From NCBI GenBank assembly GCA_033439795.1, contig JAUTDP010000007.1:2852001-2916000 (forward strand): DNA of 64,000 bases, read 5' to 3'. The notes below the pieces were generated by a model. That model was given only the letters and a program-made list of their open reading frames with translations. It was not told the DNA's origin and searched no databases. This stretch comes from Sordaria brevicollis. Lineage: Eukaryota; Ascomycota; Sordariomycetes; Sordariales; Sordariaceae. A program made the translations under genes and the position numbers. Of the stretch, positions 48,403-60,325 are shown piece by piece (the stretch's first letter is position 1; each line of letters starts with the position of its first letter).

Positions 48403-49376
48403 GCGATTTACCTTGATGATGGCAACTTTCAGCTGATCGCCTGGTTCGCCCTGTCCGCTTTCGCTCTCCAAGTCTTCAACGCCCTAGAGCCCCCCGTTCT
48501 TCATCACTTCCTTTTGCCGACTCCGAAGTTTCCATAAGTTGGGGATACGCCCACGTTTAAACCCTGAAAGACCTCGATAATCCTTTAATTGCGCACAAGA
48601 TGGCAACTAGCAGGAAGTAACGCCGTCTACCTCTCTGTCTCTCGTCCGGTCAACCTGAAATCCGAACATCTGGACCAAGCCGAAGGAGGGAAAACATCCG
48701 TTTCTTCACTCTCTTATTTACTTTTGGCTTTTTTTGACCACCCACGCAGCACTTCAACCCCGAATGCTCATTAGGGCCGTTGTTTAATTGAGACAGTACG
48801 GCTTGTGAGCTTTGTATTGGCGATTTAGGCTGTCGCTTGCGTCACTAGTCGTCGCAACTTTTTCACCATCATCGTTCGACATCAACGACATCGCAAACGA
48901 AAGCCACCTGGCTGCACATGTTTACGCAGCGCGCGCATATCGCGATACTAGTGCATATCCACGACACTGAGGGGTAGAGAAGAGATTGGCTGGCTTTGTT
49001 TGCTCTCATCAACACCACAATCTTCAATCATCATAACGACGTGGACGACACTTCATGCCGAAAGTGACATCAGCCGGTACATCCACTCATTTTTGCGCCA
49101 TATCGATTTCTGAAGCCCTCGATACCGGATTTGGCACGTACTTAGGTATTCGTCGATCCCGTCGAACGAGTCCATTCTCGCTTTTAACTACCATACAATC
49201 AAAAGGCTTACGGTTGCCCCGAGAGCACATCGAAGTTTATTTGCGAGATCTCTATACCGGACCAACCCTAACCCACCCCTTTCACGGTTGGCAGATCAAC
49301 ACATACCTGGTCTTGAACCGCCCTTCTCCCTATCGGTGACCGACTGTCACAGATCTACGAAGGACAAAAAGCGACC
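48403..49376. other. Upstream region of the gene at 49377
   Basis: Unique, normal-GC DNA with no supported gene; presumably promoter and leader. The Fot1-like element ends 974 bases before the ATG. Confidence 0.5.
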
Positions 49377-50546
49377 ATGAATCACCCTCACCGAACCGTG
49401 TCTTCACCGGGGAGGCTTTCGATGCCTAGCCCCGCTGCCCCCCTCGCCCTTTCGGATTTCATTCTTCAAAGACCACTTTCGCCATACTCCTTTGCCTACG
49501 ACGGACAAGTGGGCGGAAGTCCAGACGATACATTGGCCGAGGGCGAACACCAGTCGTCACAACCACAGCTACTAGGCGAAACAAGCAGAACAAGATCAGC
49601 AGCAACAGTACCAATGGCCAAGCTAGGAGGTGGAGATGACACCCCGGCGAAGTATCCGGGACTTTCAACCGTCTCGATCGGTGCCCCAAGTCCGAGTCAG
49701 GAAGCTGCACGAAAGGAAGAGGGAGCACTGGAATCTCTGTCAGCAGCGACACCCTTGGAATCCCCACCGACCACGACGGCCCAAAATTGGATAGCGATTC
49801 GTCATCAGATCACACCCGGGCGCAATATCAAAAAGGCCGAGTGGATTCAGGGATGGAGCGAGTCTGTCGTTAACCTTGGAAACACAACTTATTGCTGCTG
49901 CTCAGAACACTTGATGGTTAGGGGTCGTGGGTGGAAGGGCAAAGGAGGTGAACTCTCGAACGGTGTGCGAGCCATTTTGCCTGTCACCAGATCCTTCTCT
50001 GGTGGCATCGATACCGCAGGAAGTATGTGCCAGAACTGTCACCGTCCAGCCTCGCCACCGTCCGCCACAGGAGATTTCGGTCCGCTTGATGAAGGACCTG
50101 AAGAGAAGGTCGGCAGGAGCGCGCGATCAGAATTCACTCGAAGACTCAGTGGCCTTCTTCGCCGGGTCATACCCAGCCGAAGCGATAGTGATCGCCAAGC
50201 CTCTCAGAAGCACTCGGACAGAAACTCCCACGCCAGGTCGACACCCGTGAGTGGCGCCTACGCCAACAAACAGCACCCACCTATGGGATCAGCGGCAAAA
50301 CTGTCTCGTTTCAGTGCCCTGATGCCGAAGGACACGAACCCGCAAAAGATGACGACGACTTCTTGGCCAACAACTCCACGACAGGCAGCCGTGTTAAACG
50401 GAACTCGCGCCGGCCATAACAACCTTCAGTCAGAATCAGACGACTCGAGCGACTCCGACGACCCACGCGGAAAGATCGGGTTGAAAGTCAGCTATGCACG
50501 GCTTCAGCGGGCAGCGAAGCTTCTGGAGCGCAACAAGTCTTCATAA
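49377..50546 (+). CDS. Hypothetical protein, mostly disordered, unknown function
   Basis: 389 residues in one frame, not recognised. The first ~150 residues are Ser/Pro/Thr-rich and probably disordered. A more ordered-looking middle (about residues 135-235) contains AQNWIAIRHQITPGRNIKKAEWIQGW, a Cys cluster in NTTYCCCSEH and a CXXC in MCQNCHRP. The C-terminal third is basic and Ser-rich, with an acidic patch SESDDSSDSDDPRG and a final helix VSYARLQRAAKLLERNKSS. The four or five Cys plus His could bind metal, but the spacing matches no zinc-finger family I know. A small intron inside cannot be excluded (for example before 50020). Length, absence of stops and amino-acid composition favour a real gene, probably restricted to close relatives. 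Confidence 0.65.
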   Translation: MNHPHRTVSSPGRLSMPSPAAPLALSDFILQRPLSPYSFAYDGQVGGSPDDTLAEGEHQSSQPQLLGETSRTRSAATVPMAKLGGGDDTPAKYPGLSTVSIGAPSPSQEAARKEEGALESLSAATPLESPPTTTAQNWIAIRHQITPGRNIKKAEWIQGWSESVVNLGNTTYCCCSEHLMVRGRGWKGKGGELSNGVRAILPVTRSFSGGIDTAGSMCQNCHRPASPPSATGDFGPLDEGPEEKVGRSARSEFTRRLSGLLRRVIPSRSDSDRQASQKHSDRNSHARSTPVSGAYANKQHPPMGSAAKLSRFSALMPKDTNPQKMTTTSWPTTPRQAAVLNGTRAGHNNLQSESDDSSDSDDPRGKIGLKVSYARLQRAAKLLERNKSS

Positions 50547-53500
50547 CCACGGCGGCGGCGTGTTTAATCGACTTGTTGGGCTCCGAAAAACGAAAGGCAT
50601 AATGCTTCATATCACGCCCTTCATATCTTTTTCTTAGATCTTACGAGGCGGGAAAAAACAAGGGGATGGACAAGAAACAGTGAAAGAGGGAAATATAGAC
50701 AGCACAGCACAGCATACACCGGGGTTATTAGGCGCAAAATGGGTTGTTTGCTCTTTTTTCTGGGGAAGGGGAGTTTCGTGGTTTTTTCCAAGCATGGAGG
50801 ACCTGCGTTAAAGATGAAAGAAAGAAGGGACGGAAGCATCAGACCGATACTGGTCTTGTGTTCTTGGAGAAGGGTAATAAGTGAGACAGGATGAGAAGAC
50901 AGTAGTGGAAGTAATTGGTGGTGACAAGCATATATCAAGTTGAAGAGCCTCTGTCTCTCTCTGTTCCTCTCTTCCAGTTGTATTGTTGGTTTAGAACTGA
51001 ACGGACTTTGGTTTGTTGGTTGTTTTGGCTGGCTGGTTTTGATACCCAGGTTCATGAGAACATTCAATTACATACATGCACTCACACACATGGCATATTA
51101 TTTACGGGGACAAGGCAATTATTGTATTGTACCGTCGGTGTTGAAGTGTGCGACGGATAGAAGAAGTGGGAATAAGCAATGCACTGCCCTGTACTACGAT
51201 GCCTCTACGTTACAATCCTATTCATGTAATTGATGCTTCAAATCTGAATTGATATGTTTCCATGTTTAGCCGTTCGCTTTCAAGCTCTTTCGTCACTCGG
51301 TGTCAATCATACACGTGGTTTGGGGCTACAGTAAGTTTTTATCTTTGAGTTCGTTCTTCGAAACCACAAGACGGCAAGTAGGTCGCCTGAGAAGCGTCAT
51401 ATATGGAAGAAAAAAATCATCAACCGTTCCAAGGTAAAGATTTCGGATACAAGGAAGTGCATATTTTTCATATGAGAATCAGATTGAGGAAAGATTACTA
51501 GGAAGGACTTGAAACGGGCGTTCCAAGCTTGATTAATCAGAAGTCGGCACAGTCAAAGAATTGCGGTAGCAAAGTAGATCTTGAAAAGATCGTGGAATGA
51601 CCGGAACGACTCGAGCACTACATGGTCTGAAGCTATTAGAACCTGCCTCACCTCATTATTCTTAATCCCTATGTATACATGTCTGCCTTCATTCTAGCTA
51701 ACCTTCTGAAATCACGACGTATAAATCAAATGTGAGACAAAAAGATCCAGACTTGTCGAAGAAAAGGAGCCGCATATGTAAGTTCTAGATGTCTTCAGCT
51801 GAGTTTGCAGAGACTATCTGTACGTAGTTAAGAGCAAATATGATCATCAACTGAGTTACCACGCGGAACTTTATGAGAAACTACAGGCGTTCGTTTGATC
51901 AGTTGTGAACTCAACTACTTTACTTTACTTTCATTTGCACGTAAAACCGTTTATGAATGGTGGAATATGTCAGATTCTTTTGAACGTGCTAACAGACGGA
52001 GCAGTTCATCGTTGTGCTTAGAGACACACACTGCACGCGGACTGCTCTAGTGTTTTTGGTTCTTCTCATACTCTACTCCAGCTTGGGTTTGCCTTCCTTC
52101 TCTTTCATCTTTGCTTCGCTGTTCCGCCCTCTTTTAGGCTGTTACCTTAATTATTTTTTCACCCTGTTGCTCGTTCATGGATACCTCTATGTTCAACTCG
52201 CAACACGCCATCCATCATGGGATCAGATTGAATTACACACAGATGAAATTAGAAAGCATTTCAAATTTCTCTAACTGCGTGAGCTGCGTACTCCTTCAGG
52301 TTGGTAGATAGGTGAAACAGAACAGATAGATCTATATTGAATGATCTGATCGTGTGGCTCAAGTCTGCACAAACATATGCATGCATCAAAACTGGAGGAA
52401 TGTAGTCAAGAAGTTTCTCCCTTTCTACACTTCCCAGTTGATACCACTCACACATATCGCATGCCAGAAGTAGAAGAGCTGTGGGTAACAAGCGGACTTT
52501 CCTCCTGGAATAATGTCTTCTGTTATTTATATTCGACGCAGCCATGATTCCATGCCTAGGTTGATACACATCCTGTTACCTGGTCCAACTAAATGCTTCT
52601 TTTGCATTAAGGTCCTTAAGGCTCATCTCAGTTCCCCTCTTGCGACGAATTTAGGGTTTCTGGTTAGGATTATAGACATTTTACCTTTTAAATAGGCTTG
52701 CGTGTTTCATCGTTTCTTTGTGATTATGCATATGTCATGGCAAAGCCGGAAATAAAGTTTGTTCGGAAATTATATGGAAGATGCTGTTACTTGGTGAGGA
52801 TGTGACTTGACTGTAATGGAATATGCGTTCCATTGTATCCTTGCCTGAAGTGATATTTGGATATGTAGAACATTGCGATCTGCTCTAAATCCGCTTTCAA
52901 ATTGTCCACCTAAGGAGTGGTTATATCTTTTGCTCCTGAGTATCTACTGTGCCTCCTCTTGTTCTTCTTTCTCTTCATTTTGAACACTGACCATGGTCGA
53001 AACCGCTGCCTTGAGCGCGACGGTCGAGTAATAGCATGGTATGGTCGATGAGGGGGCCTTATTGAAAAGTGAAAGTGCCTTTCTTGTTTAAGAGAGCCCT
53101 TCAGTTGTATACACGGGTCTATGAGCTCGTGGACTTAACTATATTCAACTCTTCACCTCCACTTTGTCAGCCTTACTGAATGTACACCTTGATGGCATAC
53201 TTAGTTACAGAGGTGAAACAAGGTAGCCATGATCTTGTGCTGCAACGCAAGCCCAAGAGCCCGAAATAAATCGGAATAGGAGAAAGATACTCGAGCTCCA
53301 TGTCAGTCACGAGCTACCTCAGAACTCCCTTTTGGACAAAAGTGGTTGGCCAATGCCTAACTTGTAAATCTATCGTGAAAGTGTAGTCCTGGGGCTCGTG
53401 TTGCCATCACCACAACCGTCTCGCCAGATTCAGTTGCCTTGATGTGTTGGCTGTCGCTCGCAATCTCATTTCTGGAGTCGCGTGACAAATGACCTAAAAC

Positions 53501-56204
53501 AGGGGGAGGCATACGTAGATATGTTCTCGGTTTATCCACAACTTGTCTATGGATTGGTAGTCAAGCCGTGGCTGTTGGCATAGTCGAGCCCGTGGAGAGG
53601 AAAAGAACCAGTTAAATCAGCAGCAAGGAGAAGGTCTTTTAGGGGATTGTACACACGTTCCCAGATGCCATTGTAGGGGTCGTTAGGGGTCATTTAGGGG
53701 TCATTTAGGGGTCCCTGATGATCTTGTGAGGGACAAGGCCAGGGTGGTGAGCGAGTGAGATCTGAACCGGGAACCAACAAATGCATTCGACCATAGATGT
53801 GGTCCAAAACTGGAGAGAGGCTGGGCTTGATTCGCACATGAAGATAACGAACGAGCTGACGAGTTACCACCGCTAACCACTCGATCCTGCCATACACAGC
53901 ATCGATACATGTTCGATATGTATAAGGTTGCAATACAGGGCTGTGTTGGCGTAGCAAGAGTACTGGGTGCATAATCTTGAACTCGTCCGTACTGAAGCTC
54001 AACAAGTCCATCTTGAGAACCGCATAACATATCAAGATAGCCGTGGGGTCAAGGCAACAAATGGAAGGGGCGGGCAGGATAAAGCCTTGTGATTATAGTG
54101 AGAAGGATGCGCACTTTACCAACCTCGAGGAATATTCAACCGGGCGCAACGGGAGCGGGAGGATAGCGTTTGGTGGTCAACCCGCCCGGAGAAGGCTCGC
54201 AGTCTTCTAGCCGTTTCCATGTCCCCTCCTTTTCGCACCCAGTCTGATGCCCAGCAACTGATCGCTGGCCCAACGTTGGAAACGTCCAAAGGGCCACTGG
54301 CTAGGTGCCGCAAAGCCCCACTCTTTCGCTCGCTTCCGAACAATGGGACATCGGGAATGGAACGAATGGGAGTTGTAGATAGCCTCAAACTTCGAGTTGG
54401 CCCAGCGCGTTAACGAAGCCACAAGGCGAACCCCTTCTTGAACTGACACAAGGGTTGCCTACCTCTATACAAGGAGGACAAGACTCGTTGCCAATTTACC
54501 TTTTAGGTGATATGAAGAAAGGGATAGTCGAAGCAGCGGGACAGAGTCACCGATTGGTGCCGATGGCAGAAGCGCACAGACCAGCAGGTACTTGATAGGG
54601 GGTACTTATTAGTTTCAAGGTAAATTGGCAAATTGGCTGGCAGTCTGGCAATTGGCACGAGACAGCGTGTGCCATGCGGTGACAAAAAAGGCAGCGAATT
54701 GGGAACTCCCTGGCGGTGCTAGTTCCAGGAAGATGAAGGAGGGGTTGCCGATGGCGGGGCTCTGAGTCAAGGTTCCAGAGACTCCAAACAGAGGGCGCTG
54801 TCCATATCGCGATATCCTGCTGCTGGGCCGCTATCCGGATGTACGTGTAAGAGATAGGGAGATGCGACTGCTGCACATGGGAAACGCCGGGCTCGTAGAT
54901 GCCGTCGACCGCATTTTCTTGTCAGCCTGGTGACTAGCCAACACGGGGAGTCGAGGATAAATCACCAAGCCCACCACGGTGACAGGAATCCGCCGCGGTG
55001 GATGGCAAGTGGACTCTGTGACAATCCCGGCTATGTATGTATAGGTGAGATTGGAAATGTGACTTTTAAGCCGCCGCTTGGCGTTGAATGGACAACACAC
55101 CAATGGTCAAGAAGGAAAGATGAGGCTTCAGAAAAACTTTGAGCTCCTGGTGGGGGTTGACGTTCCAGATCGTGGTATCTTGAGGTCGTACTTGTATGTA
55201 TGTATGATGGCCATGGCGAAAATGTTGAAAATGTTAAAATGCAAAGAGCCCGAGCTCTATAATTCAACCTGCCTATGTACACGAAAAACCGAAAAGAGTA
55301 GAGGCAGAAAAGGCTTCAAGTTAGGTAGCCGAAGCATGGATCAGGATCACGGAACCCATGCCGTGCGGACTGTGGACGGCCCGGGACTGGAGAGAGAGAA
55401 AGAGAAAGTGGCGGGGCAGTTGAAGGATCACCTCACGATCCAGACGGGAGGCATGAATCACCTTTGTCGTCGCCCACCACCGGCAACACCACTGCGCTGG
55501 AAAGAGGGCAGGTGCGAGCCTGACGAGACGATGCGGCCTTGTTCCCTGGTTTTGTTGCCAAATTTGGGTGAGCCACGGGAGCGTTTTGGTTCGGGCCCAA
55601 CTCCAACTCCTCCCCCCTCCAGGTCCGAAAAACATGGCTGGACTCGGGGAAGAAGAGAGAACAAGGCGGACCTGTGATTGTCGGAGTGGGAGAGAGTGAT
55701 CCCAAGATGCCCTGTGCGGCAGGGTGGGCACACGCAAATGTCAAGCAATCGCGTGGAGGCCACTCTGCATTCTCGTCCCAAATGCCCATCCATCTGTTAG
55801 CAAGAGACTCCCGGCTTCATGCACGTTTGGCCTGGTCACCGCCGAAGTCGTTTGGGCACCTAGGTCCCTCGCTAGCAGCCAATCGTTGTTTAATTCGACC
55901 TTGGCCCCGAAAAAAAAGCAGGCCCCCCCAGCACGGCTGGCTCGCACTAGACTGAGCGGGGATCGGGGGAATCTCAGGCCCTCTCCCTAAAGTCAAAGTC
56001 CCTTTGCCTTCAACCCAGCGAACACTCCTTCGAACCTGCCCGCTTCCCAATCTTATCACGTCACAAGCCAGCAAAGCAAAACCACCGCAGTCTTTCGGTC
56101 AAACTATTTTTTTTCTCCCTCTTTCCGCTTTCTCCTCCTCCATCCTCACTCTGCAACTGAAGCGATTCTTTCCCGCACCTTATACCCCCAACCCAACAGA
56201 CACA
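50547..56204. other. 5.6-kb region without a supported protein gene
   Basis: Normal-GC to slightly AT-rich unique sequence. The many open frames (up to 199 codons near 55078) overlap on both strands and lack domain features. The last 150 bases are pyrimidine-rich and form the likely leader of the 14-3-3 gene. Non-coding RNA cannot be excluded. Confidence 0.5.
53674..53713. repeat. Short tandem repeat, TAGGGGTCATT-like 11-mer, about four copies
   Basis: TAGGGGTCGT-TAGGGGTCATT-TAGGGGTCATT-TAGGGGTC. It resembles telomere repeats only superficially. Confidence 0.85.
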
Positions 56205-57449
56205 ATGGCCAACGAAGTAAGTTCAGCTCCAGCCCGCCGTCAACGCCGGACTTCGGGCGCAGACGGCCCATTCCCCCCATTCCGTTCTCGACACCGCCTT
56301 CTCCTCGGAGCCGGTCGTGGGCAGCTGGATCGCCACCGTCGTTGTCCCCGTCCGTCTGTAAAAGTGCAGCACAAATGCTAACATTTGCCCTGTTCTTCGT
56401 GTAGCGTGATAGGTGTGTGCGATTCCGCTGCCTGCTGCCTGTTGCCCGCTGTTCGCGCGGGCATCGGCATCGGTGTATCTGACCCCACTGGCCGCCTGCG
56501 TACTGACGAGACGGTGAAATCAACAGCAAGACTTTCCTCGCCCGCCTCTGCGAGCAGGCTGAGCGTTACGATGAGATGGTCACCTTCATGAAGGAGGTCG
56601 CCAAGCTCGGTGGTGAGCTCACCGTTGACGAGCGCAACCTCCTTTCCGTTGCCTACAAGAACGTCGTCGGCACCCGCCGTGCCAGCTGGCGCATCATCTC
56701 CTCCATCGAGCAGAAGGAGGAGTCCAAGGGTTCCGACAAGCACGTCGCCATTATTAAGGAATATAGGCAGAAGATCGAGACCGAGCTCGAGACCGTCTGC
56801 AAGGATGTCCTCGAGGTCCTCGACGACGCCCTTATTCCCCACGCCGCCACTGGCGAGTCCAAGGTCTTCTACCACAAGATGTATGTATTCCCGGGCCATA
56901 CCCCTGATCTTGGCGGTTGCTGATCGGTATTTTCTGTATAGGAAGGGTGACTACCACCGTTATCTCGCCGAGTTTGCTTCCGGCGAGAAGCGCAAGAGCG
57001 CTGCTACCGCTGCCCACGAGGCCTACAAGGTAGGAGCTTTTGAAATTCGCGCGATCGAGTCTTGAGTGCGTTTTTGCTGACTGGGTGTCTTTGCGGCCTT
57101 GTAGAGCGCCACCGATGTTGCTCAGACCGAGCTCACCCCCACCCACCCTATCCGCCTGGGTCTTGCCCTCAACTTCTCCGTCTTCTACTACGAGATCCTC
57201 AACTCTCCTGATCGCGCCTGCCACCTCGCCAAGCAGGCTTTCGATGATGCCATTGCCGAGCTCGACTCGCTCTCCGAGGAGTCTTACCGCGACAGCACCC
57301 TCATCATGCAGCTTCTCCGGGATAACCTCACTCTCTGGACCTCGTCCGATAACGGCGAGCCTGAGGCCGCTGCTGAGGCCCCCAAGGCCGAGGACAAGCC
57401 CGAGGAGAAGGCCGAGGCCACTGAGGAGAAGGCTCCCGAGGAGCAGTAA
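56205..57449 (+). CDS. 14-3-3 protein
   Basis: Dimeric phosphoserine/threonine-binding adaptor of the cytosol and nucleus. Exons 56205-56216, 56405-56412, 56527-56880, 56942-57029 and 57105-57449 give 807 nt and 268 residues. The second exon is only 8 nt (CGTGATAG). Without it the first exon cannot join the third in frame; with it the start reads [22 protein letters not shown], the family N-terminus. Helical bundle motifs are [20 protein letters not shown] (14-3-3 signature 1, with Lys and Arg of the phosphate pocket), the DYHRYLAEF region with a pocket Arg-Tyr, and the second signature near [18 protein letters not shown]. The tail is acidic and Ala-rich ([18 protein letters not shown]). Introns are 188, 114, 61 and 75 bp. 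The strong C-ending codon bias indicates high expression. Confidence 0.96.
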
Positions 57450-58711
57450 GCGCACTTTTCCGGACCTTGGTTTCTTTCGCCATGACGGGTGCATGCCCTC
57501 GCTGGTCGCCTGAGGTGTACCGAAGCGGCACGGGAGCGCCCGTCCTTTGCGCAACTGGTCTTGTGTTGCTTTCTTGTCTTTGATAGCTAGGATTTTTGTA
57601 AACTCGGAGCTGGGCTTTGTTCTCTCTGGACTTGACCGGCTGGCGGATGGAGCGTGAAATATGCAGCACATTGGTCATTGGCTGGGCGGGGGCGTCGCTA
57701 AAGGGAGTTAGCTGATGCCGGGGGCCACTGAAATATGCAGGGCATGATAGTCGTTTCTCTTACGGTCACGTTTCCTATTCTCTTATTACTATCACCTTTC
57801 CCCGTCGTCGTTGTCGCCACACACAACCCTCCCTTCCACCTGCTCTTCCTCGGATGGGAAGAGGGTAAGAGAAGGAAGAAAGAAGGCCTCTACTAAACAA
57901 CCCCCCAAAACGCCAGCGGGACTACACCTTCCCTCTTGGCGCGGAAAACAAATGATATCAAATCAGAGATATACCCCTATCCTCTCGATGGCGTTCACGT
58001 GTCATAGTACTGCGATGCTTGTAGATGCCTCCTTGAGTTGTATGTTTCTTGTCTGGATTAAGAGCTAAATATCGATGAGACGGCTAAACTTTGGGGTCTT
58101 GGTAGGGGCTGATCATGAACTCCTTCTCCCGCTGAGCTTCCTTGTCGAAAGCCCCTTGCTATATAGTCTAGACTTAGGTTGTGGATGTTAAGCAGGATAT
58201 ATAGTGGGATTCTCCAACCTCCACGGGGCTAAGCAGGGGATTAGGAACCAATTCGATAGCCAGTCCTATAGAATACAGCATCTCAGGACATATGAGACAC
58301 TCTATTTACACCCACATTTTTGTACCGAAGCTCTGCTGAGTATACAAGAAACCGTATATTGGATTGTATGTTTAATTTTCTCCAGACTAGTAGTGACATA
58401 ATTTTGGGTCTCAGAAAGTCACAATACGATATTGTTCTACCTAACGCCTACCATATGCTATCAACCTATTGATATCTTCGTCACGGTTGCCCATAACTCG
58501 ATTCCTCAGCGCCATGCAGGAGCCTATAACAGCCATTTCCTCGGCAAAAGCCCCATACTGTAAACGCCCAAACACCATACCAGTCTGCGGCTCAGGAATC
58601 AATTTGATAATTTATCCTCTGAGTCACTTGTTTCCTTGAGCATAAATTGAAGAACTGCTATCAAATATATAAATGCAACGCCCCTCACTATATTCACGCA
58701 CTATGACGGCG
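57450..58711. other. Convergent spacer between the 14-3-3 and lipase genes
   Basis: Both genes end here. No gene is supported. The sequence from about 58080 on is AT-richer. Confidence 0.5.
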
Positions 58712-59693
58712 TCAAAGCTCGCCATCTCCAAGTACACCAAAAGATCCACCATCGATTTCCGTCGTCAAGTTATACTTGTCTCGGCCCCAGTCCGCCGGGT
58801 CACCGCCTGGCACGCACAAACCCAGCCTCCAAAAGTAATCGCGGTGGGCGAAGAACAGCTGCCAGAGCTTGAGTCTGGTGGGGAACATCCTCTTTGTTTT
58901 GGTTCTGGGTGTGGGTGTAGGTGTGGCTGTGGTTGTGGTTGGCTCACTTCCGTCATCATCAGCCTCAGCGGCATCGTTGCCTTCAGCGGCATCAACATCA
59001 CCTCCAACGGCAGCACCAGCAATAGGGTCTTGGTAATCAACCCTCTCCGCTGCTGCCAGAGCCAGTAAGTCCGCCATCCTAAACAGACTACCACTACCAT
59101 TAGACCACCACCATCCGCCACCATCCGACTTCTCAGCCCCCGCCATACACTCCGGATCATTATCTCCTCGACACAACCGCAAATCCTCGGGAGCGGGCGG
59201 CAGGTCCGATTTGGAAATGTATACCTCGCCCGCATGCGAGCGGTAGCCCCATGCCGTCAGAGGAAGCAGTGGGACTGGGTCGTTGACGTGGGTAACTCGG
59301 CGGTACGGGAGGCGCTCTTTGCCCTCGTTGTCCTCACCATCAACAAGACCAAAGGCCCTGTCAAGGTAGTCGACCAAAGCTTGGTTACCGATGCGCGGCT
59401 CGCCAAAGGTCGTCACCTGCACATCTTCCCATCCCAGCGAGAGCCGGATTTCCAGCGCGGCGAGAGCGGCGACGGCGCCGCCGAGACTGTGGCCGACGAG
59501 ATGGACGGGATAGTCTGGGTGTTTTGCGCGGGCGGCTTTGATTGCGGGGAGAACGTAGTCGCGCGCGTTACGCCAGGAGGCGAGGAAACCCATGTGGACG
59601 GTGCAGTTGGCGCACCTGTTGTTCTCGTTGTTGTTATTGGTGTTACTTCTGCTTCCCTTCATTCCGATTTTCTTCTTCCCGCTCTCATCCTCG

Positions 59694-59732
<39 letters not shown>

Positions 59733-60325
59733 GGCGCAGGGTACGGCACATACTCCTGCGGAACCGTACTCAAGTCAACAATCGTGTTAGTGATACTGTA
59801 CGTCCCCCGGAACGCCACGATGATGGCAGGCTCGCTGACTACCACCTGCCTTCCTCCTCGCCCTGCACGCTCGTCCCGCTTCCTCTCGCCGTGGTCGACC
59901 GCGATGTACCCACAGCTGTCGCTGAGCAGCAGCCCCGTGTTCCAGGTCCGCTCGAGACGCAGCGAAGGAAAGTCCTTGCACCGGGATACGCACGAGAAGG
60001 GCTTGGAGACGCCTGTCGTGCCGACGCAGTAGGTGATGTCTACCAGGCGAGCCATGCGTTCGAGCGAGGCGAAGAATGGGAGTGAGACGCCGTTGCCATT
60101 GCCGCTGTCACTTTGTCGCTGGGACGGTGGTTGTGGTGTGCCACCATGGATGTGAGCGTCTCTTCTTCCTGCCCCTCCATTGGTGCCTGAGGCGTGGTCA
60201 TGAAGTGATGTTAAGGGTTGTTGTTGTCCTTGAGGATACCTGGGGTCTTCCGGGACGGCCAAAGGGTTTGCGAGGGGACTGGCGAGCGGAAGGATGAATA
60301 AACTGAGCTGGTGTATCAGATGCAT
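58712..60325 (-). CDS. Secreted class 3 (fungal type) lipase with poly-Asp insertion
   Basis: Single exon, 537 residues, alpha/beta-hydrolase predicted to hydrolyse ester lipids outside the cell or in the secretory route. A signal peptide MHLIHQLSLFILPLASPLA opens the protein. The lipase_3 start is MARLVDITYCVG, followed by the oxyanion strand IIVAFRGTYSITN. The nucleophile is in VGHSLGGAVAALAA (Ser about 280). The acid residue is probably the Asp of VTHVNDPVPLLP, after FGEPRIGNQALVDYL, and the His is in YRSHAGEVYIS. An unusual insert of 13 consecutive Asp followed by acidic and Asn-rich sequence (residues about 199-235) lies between the GTYS strand and CTVHMGF, that is, in or beside the lid region. 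A second insert with Asp/Glu/Ala/Thr runs lies at about 430-475. Fungal feruloyl esterase A and Thermomyces lipase share the core. The ATG at 60325 opens the signal peptide. Confidence 0.92.
59695..59730. repeat. (CAT)12 trinucleotide repeat in the lipase gene
   Basis: Twelve uninterrupted CAT units on the plus strand, read as GAT (Asp) in the lipase. Likely to vary in length between strains. Confidence 0.95.

Noticed and set aside
53674..53713. TTAGGGG-like repeats suggesting an interstitial telomere
   Set aside because: The unit is an 11-mer with TCATT inserted, only about four copies, and genes lie on both sides. Not the TTAGGG hexamer array.
55078..55677. 199-codon plus-strand frame
   Set aside because: No ATG at its head, unusual composition, and a competing minus-strand frame of similar length. 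No family features.
59234..60085. 283-codon plus-strand frame opposite the lipase, with a run of Ile
   Set aside because: Antisense of the lipase gene; the Ile run is the (CAT) repeat read in another frame.
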